64,000 nt of DNA from Bactericera cockerelli (taxonomy: Eukaryota; Arthropoda; Insecta; Hemiptera; Triozidae): NCBI GenBank assembly GCA_024516035.1, contig CM044965.1:25201993-25265992 (forward strand), in the 5' to 3' direction. The position numbers were made by a program, and so were the translations under genes. Below the pieces are notes generated by a model that did not search any database, had not been told where the DNA came from, and saw nothing but the letters and a program-made list of their open reading frames with translations. This document shows positions 1 to 10,900 of the stretch, in pieces. Each line of letters starts with the position of its first letter. The first letter of the stretch is position 1.

Positions 1-40
1 TTACAATTTGAAGGTAATAGTGTTACCTTCATTTGAAGGT

Positions 41-312
41 AATACTGTCTGGCTGGGGGACGTTAAACAGGGAGAAGACCAGTGTCTCGCTAGAGAACTA
101 TAAACAGAGAACAGACTAGCCAACCCTTACAAGTCAGGATAGCTTGCAGTTTCCTAAGGGTTTAATGGCTTGTACAGAAAAGTCCAAGTCCTCATGATGG
201 TTGATCGCACATAGAAATATGTGGTTCAGGACGAGACAACTTTGAAATAAAGTTGGTTGGAGACCATCACTCACCCCTCCAGCTGTAGCCAAGCTGGCTA
301 CAACAACAACAT
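41..312. repeat. Dispersed repeat fragments at left edge
   Basis: Positions 41-120 resemble the roughly 40-bp minisatellite unit (TCTGGCTGGGGGAC...AAACAGGGAG) that forms a long array at 19631-20455. Positions 190-312 match, in opposite orientation, pieces at 11440-11540, 25537-25735 and 48110-48330 (core TTGGTTGGAGACCATC). No coding potential is seen. Both are dispersed repeats of unknown class. Confidence 0.6.
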
Positions 313-538
313 ATTATTTATTATTATTACCTACCCGTAAGTGTGAAAGCAAACAAACTCCGCAAACCGAATCATAGGACAGAACCGGTACGGGAACAGA
401 ATACTCATGCTGTGGCCAAGTGGCAGAGCCTTGGACATAGAGTTTAATTAAAAACACTAAAATGGTTCAATTTCTTTGAGTTTATTTAAATATCGAAAAT
501 ATTGGGTGATTACATTTTCATTTTGTGCTTTCTATAGA

Positions 539-772
539 CAGGGTGTCTACAAGATTTTAAATAATAAATACATAAACACAACAATAAAGATAAAAAATAT
601 GTCATATAAATTTTAAAATATCACAGTGTCAAAAATAGTAGTTAAAATTAAATGTTAAGATTTTCTATACGAAAATTCTTGACTTTTTCTTGACCCCAGA
701 AAAAAATTGTGAAAGGTTTTGGTTGAAATATCTTGACCTTTTCTTGACTTTCTTGACCTAGTAGACACCCTG
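539..772. mobile_element. Short hAT-like MITE (CAGGGTGTCTAC termini)
   Basis: The element begins CAGGGTGTCTAC and ends GTAGACACCCTG, a perfect 12-bp inverted repeat around 234 bp of AT-rich non-coding DNA. The CAGGG terminus suggests the hAT superfamily. The flanks (CTATAGA and CTAGAG) are similar, but I cannot define a clean target duplication. The element at 1982-2865 has the same termini. Confidence 0.65.
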
Positions 773-1981
773 CTAGAGTACACCTTAGAAATGGTGCAAC
801 CCCTTTATTTTATTTTTTATTATTTTTTTGGCATTGGTTATTCTCCATATGTTTATTTAAAAATCGAAAAGTTTGGGTGATTACAGGTGTATTTTCTTTT
901 TTAAAGGATAAGGAAAGTGATTACAATACTTTCTATACAGTTATAGAAAGTAGATAAGAAAAGTAAAAAGAAAAGTAGAATCTGTAGTTAACAAATGTGT
1001 TATTTTATTAGTATGGTTAGTTTCATGTTATATACTTTTAAATACATATTAGTTTTTACATTATTCTAAATTATAAATCAATGAAAAGTTATCATAATTA
1101 TGTTAATCTCACAATTGCTCGAACTCGCTCAAATCTTTGCTCAAGTTGGTATTCGAACCACCGACTTCCAGGTTACAAGTTCACCGCCTTATTATTATTA
1201 TTCAACAATTTAGATCAATCTTTATTTACAATTTTTTATATACAGGTCCAGTCAAAAGGTATAATTAATTAAATATAAACAAAGTTTGATCAAGGACGGT
1301 TACACCAAAAGTATTTATTTTAATTTTACTCTGTTAAGGTAAATTGATTGTTGTAGGTTAAGTGGTAGAGATTGCCTAAGGCGGCATTAACTTCGCCTCG
1401 GGATTACAAAACAACTGTAAATAAAAATTAATAATGTTCTATATTGAATTGAATTGAAAATGTGGAAATTTTTATTTACATCAAGAAAATATACATTTTG
1501 GATTACCTCCTAAGCTAAACTTAACTTTTTAAAGCTTAACTTAATCTTAACTCCTAAGCTAAACTATATTTTTTTGTATATATTTTTAAGTTTAAAAAAA
1601 ATATTTTTATTAATTTATTGTTTTGTAAAATAAATAAATAGGTTATACAAATAACTCCACCACATTGGTATGAAATCCACGTTGCTTATTTTCCAGCAAA
1701 TGACAATCCTCTGATACACTCGCAACTACTGCTCTCGGTTTTTTTTTAGCACCAACTAGCATCTGTTAGTTGTGTAAAAAATATACTATTATGAGCTACC
1801 TACACTACCTACATAATATATGTACAGGGTGAGAATACTCTGAATTTTTTACCATCACATTTGTGTTGATCATAATCGTGACGTCACAATCACTCAAACT
1901 TGACTTAGAGTTTTGCCGTACTTGGGATTCGAACCATCTACCTCCAGGGCCTGAACGATATTGCTTTTGTGTCTGTCTGAC
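773..1981. other. AT-rich non-coding stretch with SINE scraps
   Basis: No exon is recognisable on either strand. Positions 1115-1190 and 1859-1950 are decayed minus-strand pieces of the tRNA-headed SINE whose better copy is at 28211-28360 (GTTCGAACCACCGAC-type box B). The stretch is probably intron of the minus-strand TBC1D8/9-like gene, but that rests only on position. Confidence 0.5.
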
Positions 1982-2865
1982 CAGGGTGTCTACTAAATGG
2001 TCAAAGTAAAATTCCCTGACTTTTCCAGGTTTTCCAGACCATTTTTCCAGTTTCTCCAGTCTACTTTTTTAATGAGACATTATATGTATATTATAATACA
2101 TACATGTATATTACGAGACCTCAATCTTTTTTTGCTAGTCCACCGACACCTAACCAAATATTTTTTCTAAATCAATAAAATGAGTTTTCTGGTAGGTTCT
2201 ACGACATCAAGATTTAGTACTGGGGAATAGACATCAGCAGGATGTCGAATTGGTGGATATTATGTACAAATTGCTTACTCCTTGCTTTTTTTTCAAATAA
2301 AATGTAGTGTGACCACCACAAGACTTTCCTTACCCTATTGCTAAGAAATCACCAATTCTTTTCTCGAAAATTCGATAAAAGTTCGCTAACGGTAGCTCTT
2401 ATCAAGAATGTGTTAGGAATGTTAAAAAAAGAAATACACAAATTATAACCTTATATTTATTGAAATTTCGGCGAATACAAAACTTTCCTCATTATAGGAT
2501 AAGGAAAGTTAAATGTAATAAATCAACATAAAAATAGGAACCCTAAAGAAAATTGAAGAACTTCCAGGGAAAACCCTGAAAAAAAAACATGCTAAAATTT
2601 TGATAATCTTCTAAAGAGTAGTTAAGAGTGTTTTGTGTTTCTTACCAAAGAAGTATTTTTTTTTTTTTTTTTTTTTTTTTATCATTTTAATGACAAAATT
2701 GGATCTTTAAAAAAATTCCCTGACTTTTGGTGTTTTTTCACAAAATTCCCTGACTTATGGTGACTTTTTACAAAATTCCCTGACTTTTCCCTGACTTTTT
2801 CGGTCTCGAAAAATTCCCTGACAATTCCAGGTTTTCCAGGTATTCCCTGACCAGTAGACACCCTG
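1982..2865. mobile_element. Non-autonomous hAT-like element, 0.9 kb
   Basis: Ends are CAGGGTGTCTACT and AGTAGACACCCTG. Repeated 'aaattccctgact' motifs lie inside both ends (subterminal repeats), and a T-run lies near 2658-2680. It sits inside a 56-bp tandem array: the array reads ...GTCTGAC before it and CTGACGGTA after it, consistent with a 5-bp CTGAC duplication. No transposase is seen. Confidence 0.65.
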
Positions 2866-3025
2866 CTGACGGTATATTTAGGCAGGGCCTGAAAGATATT
2901 GGTTTTGTCCGTCTGACGGTTATATTTAGGCAGGGCCTGAAAGATATTGCTATTGTGTCTGTCTGACGGTATATTTAGGCAGGGCCTGAAAGATATTGCT
3001 ATTGTGTCTGTCTGAATGTATATTT
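2866..3025. repeat. Tandem repeat, ~56 bp x 3
   Basis: Three near-identical units contain GGTATATTTAGGCAGGGCC and GTGTCTGTCTGAC. A partial unit at 1945-1981 lies on the other side of the hAT-like element, so the array existed before that insertion. Confidence 0.8.
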
Positions 3026-3054
3026 GGGTCATTGTTCCGTGCAGTATGTGCAGC

Positions 3055-3320
3055 AGAGGATACTACAAAACGGTGCTAAGGAGCTGCGGAACTGCAGCAC
3101 CCCCAGACGAAAATTGAAAAAAGAGAATTTTCTCAAGTCCTAGCTCGTACACTGTTAAAATCATCACACATTCCTAGACTAATTAACAAATTAATATGAT
3201 TAGCATGGTAAAAAAACTCATAAACTATTTAGATACTAAAAGAGCGACTCTATAAATCCCATTTTAGTCCAGTTTATGTGGCAGCACCCCTGAATCATTT
3301 TCCCACCGACCGCGCCTGCT
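3055..3320 (-). mobile_element. Fragment of CAGGCGCGG-terminus element
   Basis: In reverse complement this matches the element at 9797-10437: the right end carries the inverted terminus (CCGACCGCGCCTG) and the interior carries the paired 'gctgcggaactgcagcac' segment. The left end is truncated. Positions 3321-3862 hold nothing I recognise apart from AT-rich sequence. Confidence 0.55.
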
Positions 3321-3862
3321 AGGCTGTATGACTTTTTTATGAGTATCGTGAGAGGTGTGCAAATAGCAGAGGTGGAAAATGTATCATGCTCTATTTTGTG
3401 ATCGAATTAGATAATATTAATGTACATATAAACTGAAAACATACATTATAAAGACTACTCTGTGCATTTATTAATTTCCCTCTCTGTCTGAATACTTAGC
3501 ATATACTTACTACTTGCTGCCAGGGCCAGTAAGTAAGTATATTCGCAAATGTATGTAGGTTTACTGTGCAGTGCTCAGTGAAAACATAATAAAAAATTCC
3601 ATACATATCCTCCATCACCACATATATATGGAGTGTAATTAAAACTTAAATTAGAAAGAAGAAATGAATGAAATAGAAAAATCTCCAACATTGAGAAAAT
3701 TAATATCTTCTGGATTGATGGAATTTGCTGTGTATTAGCAATCTACCAAAAGTAGACAGCCCCTATTGTATGTATTTTAAATATATGATCAATTTGTTTC
3801 TCTCTTATACATACACAAATCTATGTATAATAGAATATAGTTTTAATGTAATAATAATATTC

Positions 3863-3942
3863 CTTATTTATACAGCCCGATTAGAGGACTACTGAGTAGT
3901 CCTATTACTCCATAAGTAAGCCCAAGACGACACTCAATTGCC
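3863..3942 (-). repeat. SINE fragment (tRNA-headed family 3, 3' part)
   Basis: It matches the 3' half of the SINE at 27305-27510, including the 'taagcccaagacg' segment. It lacks the tRNA-like head. Confidence 0.6.
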
Positions 3943-3943
3943 A

Positions 3944-4292
3944 GCCTCCGTGGCGTAATGGTTGAGACGACTGCCAGAAGTCCAGAGATCCCGAGTTCGA
4001 TTCCCGGTTGAAGCAGATTTTTCAGAGAAAATTCTGTTCCCTCCAAACACGTGAGGCTGCCATTTCCAGCACTACCCAGGCTGGGTGAGGTTAAAGGGTT
4101 GGGTGGAAGAGATTGCCACAGGCAATAACCCCGCCCTTTAGGTAGGACATTATTGTTATTTTCTTTTCTTCTTTACATTTATTTTGTCATTTGTTTGTTT
4201 TTTTTTTCTTCTTCTTTCTTTTCTTAATTTTATACTGTTGCCTGTTTGTCCTCCTAATAAAGCTTAAAAAAAAAAAAAAAAAAAAAAAAAAA
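3944..4292 (+). repeat. tRNA-headed SINE (family A) with LINE-type tail
   Basis: The head GCCTCCGTGGCGTAATGG and box B GAGTTCGATTCCCGG show a tRNA-derived pol III promoter. It is followed by the shared core CCCAGGCTGGGTGAGG. The tail (GGTGGAAGAGATTGCCACAG ... AATAAAGCTT and a run of about 28 A) matches 34520-34735, so this copy appears chimeric with a LINE 3' tail. Positions 4293-4380 hold another tail piece of family A. Confidence 0.75.
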
Positions 4293-4380
4293 TGTGGATA
4301 GCTGGTACGATTCCCAGTGAATGGAAGGTAAAACCCCCGTCCTGACTACTTCAAATCAGGACGTTAAAAACAAATTTAAA

Positions 4381-4687
4381 AGCGCGATTAGCTCAGTCGT
4401 TAAGTACTCGCTTGCCATGCGGAAGGTCCCGGGTTCGATCCCCCGTGCCGACAATTATTTGTATTCTTAATTTGGTTACAATTGTTTGTAAGGGTTACCT
4501 TCCGGTGCGCTCGTGTTGACCCACCTAATTGGGAAGTATTGTGTCACTTCTCGCCCATCAGAGGGGAGGCATACTACGGGATGGGCAGGCTACAACACAG
4601 ACCACAAGCGTCTACCGTAGCTCCTGTTACATGGCTACGAAATAAAAACGGCTGTGAAAAACTCATCTTAAAAAAAAAAAAAAAAAT
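4381..4687 (+). repeat. Full-length tRNA-derived SINE (family 2)
   Basis: The first 75 bases have a tRNA-like A box (GATTAGCTCAGTCGTTAAG) and B box (GGTTCGATCCC). A body of about 210 bp and an A-rich tail follow. Related copies are at 11600-11885 (-), 19190-19405 (+), 29434-29739 (-) and 60410-60620 (+). I do not call it a tRNA gene because the acceptor ends pair poorly and it runs directly into the repeat body. Confidence 0.8.
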
Positions 4688-4857
4688 AGAATCCAACTGG
4701 TCACGATAGTTCTAAATAGAGGTTGGTGTGATAATTGGTGCTTCTTTTGTGGAACTCCAACCAGTTTATAATAATAAGAGCCCAAGACGTCAAATTATGT
4801 GGTCAAAATCCTAAATGAGGGGATAAAATCGAAAATAAATATATATCATCCACTTAC

Positions 4858-4934
4858 TCTTTGATTTTGATGTCGGATAGCTGCTTCATGAGAGTGTGGG
4901 CTTTGCTGGCATCCAGAAATGAGTTGAAATATAA
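4858..4934 (-). CDS. TBC1D8/9-like exon 6
   Basis: The acceptor CTGTTTCAG precedes codons [19 protein letters not shown]. The donor is GA|GTAAGT and the exon ends in phase 2 (77 nt). It encodes the C-terminal helix of the first GRAM domain, corresponding to the 'FLNINETFKLMEQL' region of TBC1D9. No further exons are evident to its left in the window, so the next intron is at least 4.8 kb. Confidence 0.75.
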
Positions 4935-7900
4935 CTGAAACAGAAAAAAAAGATTACCATATCACACACTATAATAAATGAAAAAAGAAAAAATTACCAT
5001 ATTTGTGTTGATAACAATTATTGTGATGACATAATTCCTCAAACCAGCCTTACTAACCCACCATTAAGGACCAAATTATAAAACAGGATTAAAGTTAAGG
5101 TATGATTCATTAGGCCCCACTTACCAAGTTATTGCTCTTGTTATACACAGGAGCAATAACTTGTTATACACAGCCCCCCAGGGGTAACTTTGGTTATACG
5201 GGAACTGGCGATCCCGGGGTCCCGAGCAAGAGCTGGTAGCCTGGCTGGTTATTCTATCAAGACGTCCCAGGTTAGTAATGTACTGCACAACATGTGTGTA
5301 GGTACATGAATTATTGGCCAAAAAAGTTCTAGAGATTGGCTAATCCCCACTTTAGTCCTATCGGATTCAGAGAAAAAAAAGGAGCCTCGGAAACTCAACG
5401 GACGGATCAGGAAATTGCCCACGGAAACGATTTTGGACCAGATTTAGGACACGGATTGGAGCCTGGAATATTAAAACTATTACAGGAAAAGAAGTAGAGC
5501 TGGTGGACGAAATGAAAAAATACAACGTGAAAATATTGGGATTAAGTGAAATCAAGAAGAAAGGCAAGGGAGAAATTACATTGGATGACAGATACAGATT
5601 AAAATACTCGGGAGTAGCCATGGAATCAAATGCAAAAGAAGGAGTTGGGTTGGTCTGGACTGAAGAAATAGAACGCAAGTGCCTACGATGGGAAGCAGTT
5701 AACAGCAGGATCATAACAGCAGATCTTCAGCTGGAAGAAAGGATAACAATTATTCAAATATATGCACCAACAGAAGACTCAAATGTTAGTGACAAAGAAG
5801 CTTTCTACCAAGAACTAGACAAGGAAATGGAAAAGGGCCAAGATCGAAGCAGACATGTAATAATAATGGGAGATTGGAACGCTCGAATTGGAAATGAGGA
5901 AGTACCCAACATTATTGGAAAGTTTGGAGGAGAAACAACTATTAACACAAATGGAGAAGCCATGATTCAATTCTGCACCCAAAATCAACTAATAATTGGA
6001 AATACTTGGTTTAATCACAAATTGAAGGAAAAAATTACATTTGAAGAGGAAAGCCGAAACGTCAGGAGCATAATTGATTATATGACATACACCAAACACA
6101 CAAAATATGCTATAACAGATGTAAAAATTATAAGGAATGCGGAGTTAAGTACAGATCACTATCTCTTAGTAATGGACACAACCTTCTATGTCAAAACAGT
6201 GAAAGATAAAAAGAAGAACTATGAGAAGATAAACGTTGATCGTTTACGAGATGAAATGGAAACAAAAACAAAATACATTGAAACACTTAACAACGAGTTA
6301 AATAAGGAACCAACAGAAGAAAGAGATATAAATACAATTTGGAAAAAGTTGAAGGGATGCATTCTAAGAGCAGCCACGGAAACATGCGGTAAAAAGATTG
6401 TCAAACCCAATCATAAAAAAACAAGATGGTGGAACGAAGAGATTAAAGAGAGCGTCAAGAAAAAGAAAATAGCATGGAAGATTTTTAAAAACACCCAAAC
6501 AAGTAATGACCGTGATAACTACATAAAACTAAGAAATGAAACCAAAAATATAATCAAAGCAGCAAAGACGAAATCATGGGAAGAATTTGGCAAAGAAACA
6601 GAAAATAACTACAAGCACAACAGAAGAAAATTTTGGACAACACTGAAGAGAACCCGAAATCGTACATCACAGGGAATGAGAAGCATAGTGAGCGCTGAAG
6701 GAATACTAAAAACCGAAAACGAAGAAATACTAGAGGAATGGAGGAAATACTATGAGACCACCTTTAAAGATCAACTGGAAATGGAAAATGAAGAAGATGA
6801 AATACAGACCACAGAAAGGAATGAACAAACAATTACTATGAAGGAACTAGAAGATGCGATAAAATGTATGAAGAATGGGAAAGCAGCAGGCAGTGATGAA
6901 ATCAATCCAGAATACATAAAATACGGGGGGGAAGAACTCAAGAAGATATTACTTTATCTATTCCAAGAATGCTGGGAAGAAAATATAATACCTAAAGAAT
7001 GGGAAGAAAATATAATAATACCTATACACAAAAAAGGAAATACTAACAAATGTGAGAACTATCGTGCAATCTGTCTCTCTCAGGTAGTTCTTAAACTGTA
7101 CACCAGGATAATAGAAAAAAAGATCAGAACAGAATTGGAAGAAACGCTCCTGGAAAACCAAGCTGCATTCAGAAACGGAAGACAAACACAAGACCACATA
7201 TTCACACTAAGACTAGCCATGGAAAAAACAGTAGAAAGACAAAAAGAACTATACCTAGCATTTATAGATTTACGCGCAGCTTTGGACAACGTACATAAAA
7301 AACACCTATGGGAAGCACTAAAGACTAGTGGACTATCTGATAAATTGATCAAAGTGACAAAAAGAATATACGGAGAAGTGAAATGTAAAGTACGAATACA
7401 AGGTGAAGAATCAAACTGGTTTAAAATGGAGAAAGGCATAAAACAAGGAGATTCGTTAAGTCCATTGCTATTTATAATATTTATGAACGAGATAAGCAAA
7501 AAATGCAACACAAATAACCTAAGAACTAAAATCGGTAATTGGAACCTCCAACCTGTATATTTATCCGAACTCCTATTCGCAGATGATTTAGTATTAATAG
7601 CAGACACCAATGCCAAACTACAGAGACTTGTAAACCTATGGACTGAAAACCTGGACAGAAATGACATGGAAATAAATACCACCAAAAGCAAAGTAATGAA
7701 AATCTCAAGCAAACCAGAAGAAAACAATACAATCATTAAAATAAAAGGAAATCCTGTGGAGTGGGTTAGTCAGTATAGGTACCTGGGTACAATCATTAAT
7801 AACGATGGGAAAATTACGGAAGAAATTAAACAAAGAGTGCAGAAGGCGAGCCAAATATACTATGCTATAAATCAAACAATAATTGGACACAAAGAAATAA

Positions 7901-10900
7901 CTAAAAACACAAAAATGACAGTTTATAAAACGGTATACACCCCTACATTGACTTACGGCCTGGAAAGTGCAGTTTTGACCTCAAAAGAAAGACAAACCAT
8001 CCAAACAGCAGAAATGAAATACCTCAGAAGATCACTTGGAAAAACCCGCAGAGACAAAATAAGAAATACCAAAATCAGAGAGGATACAGGACAAAAAGAA
8101 CTACTGAAAGACATAGAAAAACAACAACTAAGATGGTTTGGACACGTCATCAGAATGCCTGAAACAAGAATCCCTAAACAAATATTGGAATGCAAACCAG
8201 AAGGTAGAAGAGGAAGAGGAAGACCAAGACAAACATATGAAAATACTATAACTGAAATAGCTAAAGCAAGAGGGAAATCCTTTTCTGAGGTCAAAAGAAT
8301 TTCCAGGCAAAGGAATGATTTCCGCCGTTGGATAAACGAGGAACCCGACGCTCGTTAGGGCATAAGGGAAAAGACAAAGAAGAAGAAGTTATACACAGGT
8401 ATAGAGGTGCGGGTATAGTCCAGATCAATCGCATTGCTCCATCTAACAATACCCTCACCCAGCCTGGTTTGGGTCAAAAATGACAAGGTATGATTCATTA
8501 GGCCCTACTCACCAGGTCATTGCTCTAGTTATGCACAGATATAGAGGTGCGGGTATAGTCCAGATCAATCGCATTGGTCCATCTAAAAATACCCTCACCC
8601 AGCCTGGTTTGGGTCAAATATGACAAGGTATGATTCATTAGGCCCTACTCACCAGGTCATTGCTCTAGATATGCACAGATATAGAGGTGCGGGTATAGTC
8701 TAGATCAATCGCATTGGTCCATCAAAAAATACCCTCACCCAGCCTGATTTGGGTCAAAAATGACTAGGTATGATTCATTAGGCCCTACTCACCAGGTCAT
8801 TGCTCTTGTTATACACAGATATAGAGGTGCGGGTATAGTCCAGGTCAATCACATTGGTCCATCTAACACTTACCTCACCTAGCCTGGTTTGGGTCAAAAA
8901 TGACATGACGTGATTCATTAGGCCCTACTCACCAGGTCATTGCTCTTGTTATACACAGATATAGAGGTGCGGGTATAGTCCAGATCAATCACATTAGTCC
9001 ATTTAACACTAACCTCACCCAGTCTGTTTTCGCATTGGTCCATCTAAAAATACCCTCACCCAGCCTGGTTTGGGTCAAAAATGACAAGGTATGATGCATT
9101 AGGTCCTACTCACCAGGTCATTGCTCTTGTTATACACAGATATAGAGGTGCGGGTGTAGTCCAGATCAATCATATTGGTCTATCTAACACTAACCTCACC
9201 CAGCCTGGTTTGGGTCAAAAATGACATGGTATGATGCATTAGGACCTACTCACCAGGTCATTGCTCTTGTTATACACAGATATAGAGGTGCGGGTATAGT
9301 CCAGGTCAATCACATTGGTCCATCGCTCCACAAGTTTAATCTCAGAGCCCAGAACATATGAGTAGAAGCAGAGGAAATTGACAGAGAGATAGAGGTACCC
9401 TGGGCGCGGTATACGATACCCTTTGGGTTGATATCTGTAAAAAGAAAGAAATTTTCAATTTTAATTTTTTTTAAATATCACTTGATCGATAAGGCGTGGA
9501 CTTGTAGCCTGGAGGTCGGTGGTTCAAGTTCCAAGTTAAGGAAATATTTAGCAATGCGAGTTTGAGTAGTTGTGATATCACGATTGTGATTAACACAAAT
9601 ATGATAACTTTAAAGATATTTTTTTTTGTCTGCGTCGATGGCGCGTTGAATGCACCGGTTCTTGTATCACCGATGTTAACCAACGATGTTAGCGAGGTGA
9701 AGACTTCGCGATGCTGGCATTCCGGCCCAACCCAGGCTGGGTGAGGTTAATGTGGGTAGCAGGTTTCTGTGTTTCCTGCGAGTGAAGGGTAACACCCAGG
9801 CGCGGCCGGTGGGAAAATATTTGGGGGTGCTGCGCCACATAAACCGGTCTACAATGAGATTTTTCGAGTCACTCTTTCAGTATCTATAGAGTTTGAGTTT
9901 GTTAACCATGCCAATCATAATAATTATTCATTCATTCTTCTAGAATGCAGCCTCCGTGGCGTAATGGTTGTGACTACTGCCCGTAGTCCAGAGTTCCCGA
10001 GTTCAACTCCCGGCTGGGGCAGACTTTTCGAAGAAAATTCTGTTCCATCCAAACACGTGAGGCTGCCATTTCCGGCCCTACCCAGGCTGGGTGAGGTTAA
10101 TGTGGGTAGCTGGTACGATTCCCAGCGAATGGAGGGTAAAACCCCCGTCCTAATCCAGGACGTTAAATCAAGTAGAATCGTTGGCGTTAGGAAGGGCATC
10201 CAGCCATAAAAAAACGTGCTCCACCCTACCAACCTCAACCATGAGGTTGAACAATGCCGACCCCAAAAGCAACATAAGCTAATATGGGATAAAGGCAAAG
10301 GAGATATATATTCATTCTTCTAGAAATGTTTGATGGTTTTCATTGTATATGAGCTAGGGACTTGAGAAAATCCTCTCTTTTTCCTTTTCGCCTGGGAGTG
10401 CTGCAGTTCCGCAGCTCCTTGGCACCGGCCACGCCTTGTAACACCCCCGTCGTGATATGACCATGCAGTTGAAATCGACGATAAACCCAAATTAAAAAAA
10501 ATATTTTTAAAAAAAGAAATTTTAATTAAAAAAAAAAACGATGAAACAGAAATAGAGAGGTAGGTTCTTATTAGTACTTATTTAGTCTCAGTGGGCATGC
10601 GGTGTATCCAATCATTTTTCCATAAATAGTTTTTGTGCAAATTTTTCCATAAATAGTTTTTGTGCAAAAAAAAATATATTTTTAACCGAACGCACTGAGC
10701 AAGCGAAGCGACATTACTATGTGAGGTTCTGTTTTAACTTGGGTACTGGACGATTTTTGACTTTCGTTTGTCTGTCTGTCTGTTCCGCGATAACTCCCGA
10801 CCAGATTCTTAAAAATTGTTGAAATTTAGCATACACGTTCATTGGGGTTCTAAAATTTTACATGTTGTTTTTGGGCCGATTTGGGCCACTCGGGACCGCA

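Larger units (their letters stand above)
9640..10490 (+). repeat. 5S-rRNA-derived SINE, interrupted by a hAT-like element
   Basis: The head GCGTTGAATGCACCGGTTCT and a weakened AAGTTAAGCAACG-type box resemble 5S rRNA. The shared core CCCAGGCTGGGTGAGGTTAA follows. The tail 'gatatgaccatgcagttga' resumes after 10445. The interruption is 9797-10437 with GTAACACC on both sides. Sister copies are at 12032-12172 (-), 15474-15595, 25745-25955 (-), 31495-31710, 55754-55998, 59367-59600 and 62349-62535. Confidence 0.75.
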
